This document shows positions 11,966 through 12,017 of a DNA stretch of 12,017 bases, in pieces. The first letter of the stretch is position 1; every line of letters begins with the position of its first letter. The stretch lies in NCBI GenBank assembly GCA_002418775.1, contig DIEU01000059.1, positions 1 through 12,017 of the forward strand, read 5' to 3'. The position numbers and the translations under genes are program-made. This stretch comes from Firmicutes bacterium UBA5766 (GTDB taxonomy: Bacteria > Bacillota > Desulfotomaculia > Desulfotomaculales > Nap2-2B). The notes beneath the pieces are model-generated. The model was not told where the DNA came from. It made no database searches and saw only the letters and a list, made by a program, of their open reading frames with translations.

Positions 11966-12017
11966 AAGGGGGCGGTTCTTGTGTATTTCTTGAGAAATAC
12001 ACAAGAACCGCCCCCTT
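11966..12017. repeat. Perfect 24-bp palindrome with TTGA loop at the window end
   Basis: Bases 11966-11989 are the exact reverse complement of 11994-12017, separated by TTGA. Each arm begins or ends with a GGGGGCGGTTCTTGTGT-type core. The right arm stops exactly at the last base, so the palindrome may continue. It could be a REP-like element, an end of a mobile element, a strong terminator for the ftsE-ftsX-M23 unit, or a fold-back artefact at a contig end. The 64 bases before it hold no gene or T-tailed hairpin. Confidence 0.8.

Noticed and set aside
1..12017. CRISPR array, tRNA or rRNA genes, insertion sequence genes
   Set aside because: No spaced repeat array, no tRNA cloverleaf or rRNA segment and no transposase or integrase frame was seen anywhere in the window.

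Overview
The window looks like a conserved housekeeping segment of an anaerobic, endospore-forming Firmicute, most likely a Clostridia member of the Peptococcaceae/Desulfotomaculum/Pelotomaculum kind. The basis is the rplU-rpmA-spo0B-obg gene order, a Spo0B-type phosphotransferase, many TTG starts (proB, nadD, rsfS, hppA), a membrane H+-pyrophosphatase, and the first codons of a biotin-dependent carboxyltransferase at the left edge. The genus is an inference; nothing in the sequence fixes it.

Layout. Bases 1-94 (minus) are the N-terminus of an acyl-CoA carboxyltransferase-like gene that runs off the window. A divergent control region of about 430 bp (95-523) carries consensus-like promoters in both directions and two palindromes. 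The plus-strand cluster then runs: rplU, rpmA, an intrinsic terminator, about 410 bp with no credible protein but dense stem-loop potential, spo0B, obg, proB, nadD, a small RRM RNA-binding protein, rsfS, a strong promoter, secG, a structured leader, hppA (K+-independent type), an intrinsic terminator, a PaaI-like thioesterase, and finally ftsE-ftsX-M23 peptidase. The window ends in a perfect 24-bp palindrome.

How the genes work together. rplU, rpmA, obg and rsfS concern the 50S subunit: two of its proteins, its assembly GTPase and its silencing factor. The RRM protein is an RNA binder placed among them. spo0B next to obg is the classical link between growth and sporulation phosphorelay signalling. 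proB starts proline synthesis and nadD makes the NAD precursor. secG and hppA act at the membrane, in protein export and in PPi-driven H+ pumping. ftsE-ftsX-M23 is a self-contained module in which an ABC-type complex controls a secreted peptidoglycan hydrolase.

The genes themselves are mostly ordinary. The less explained material lies between them: the structured block upstream of spo0B with a CCTCC complementary to the spo0B ribosome-binding site; mutually exclusive helices in the hppA leader; a hairpin that encloses the ftsE ribosome-binding site and start codon; perfect 12-bp tandem repeats on each side of the RRM gene; and the terminal palindrome. Several genes often found in such clusters are absent from their usual slots (prp, proA, yqeK).
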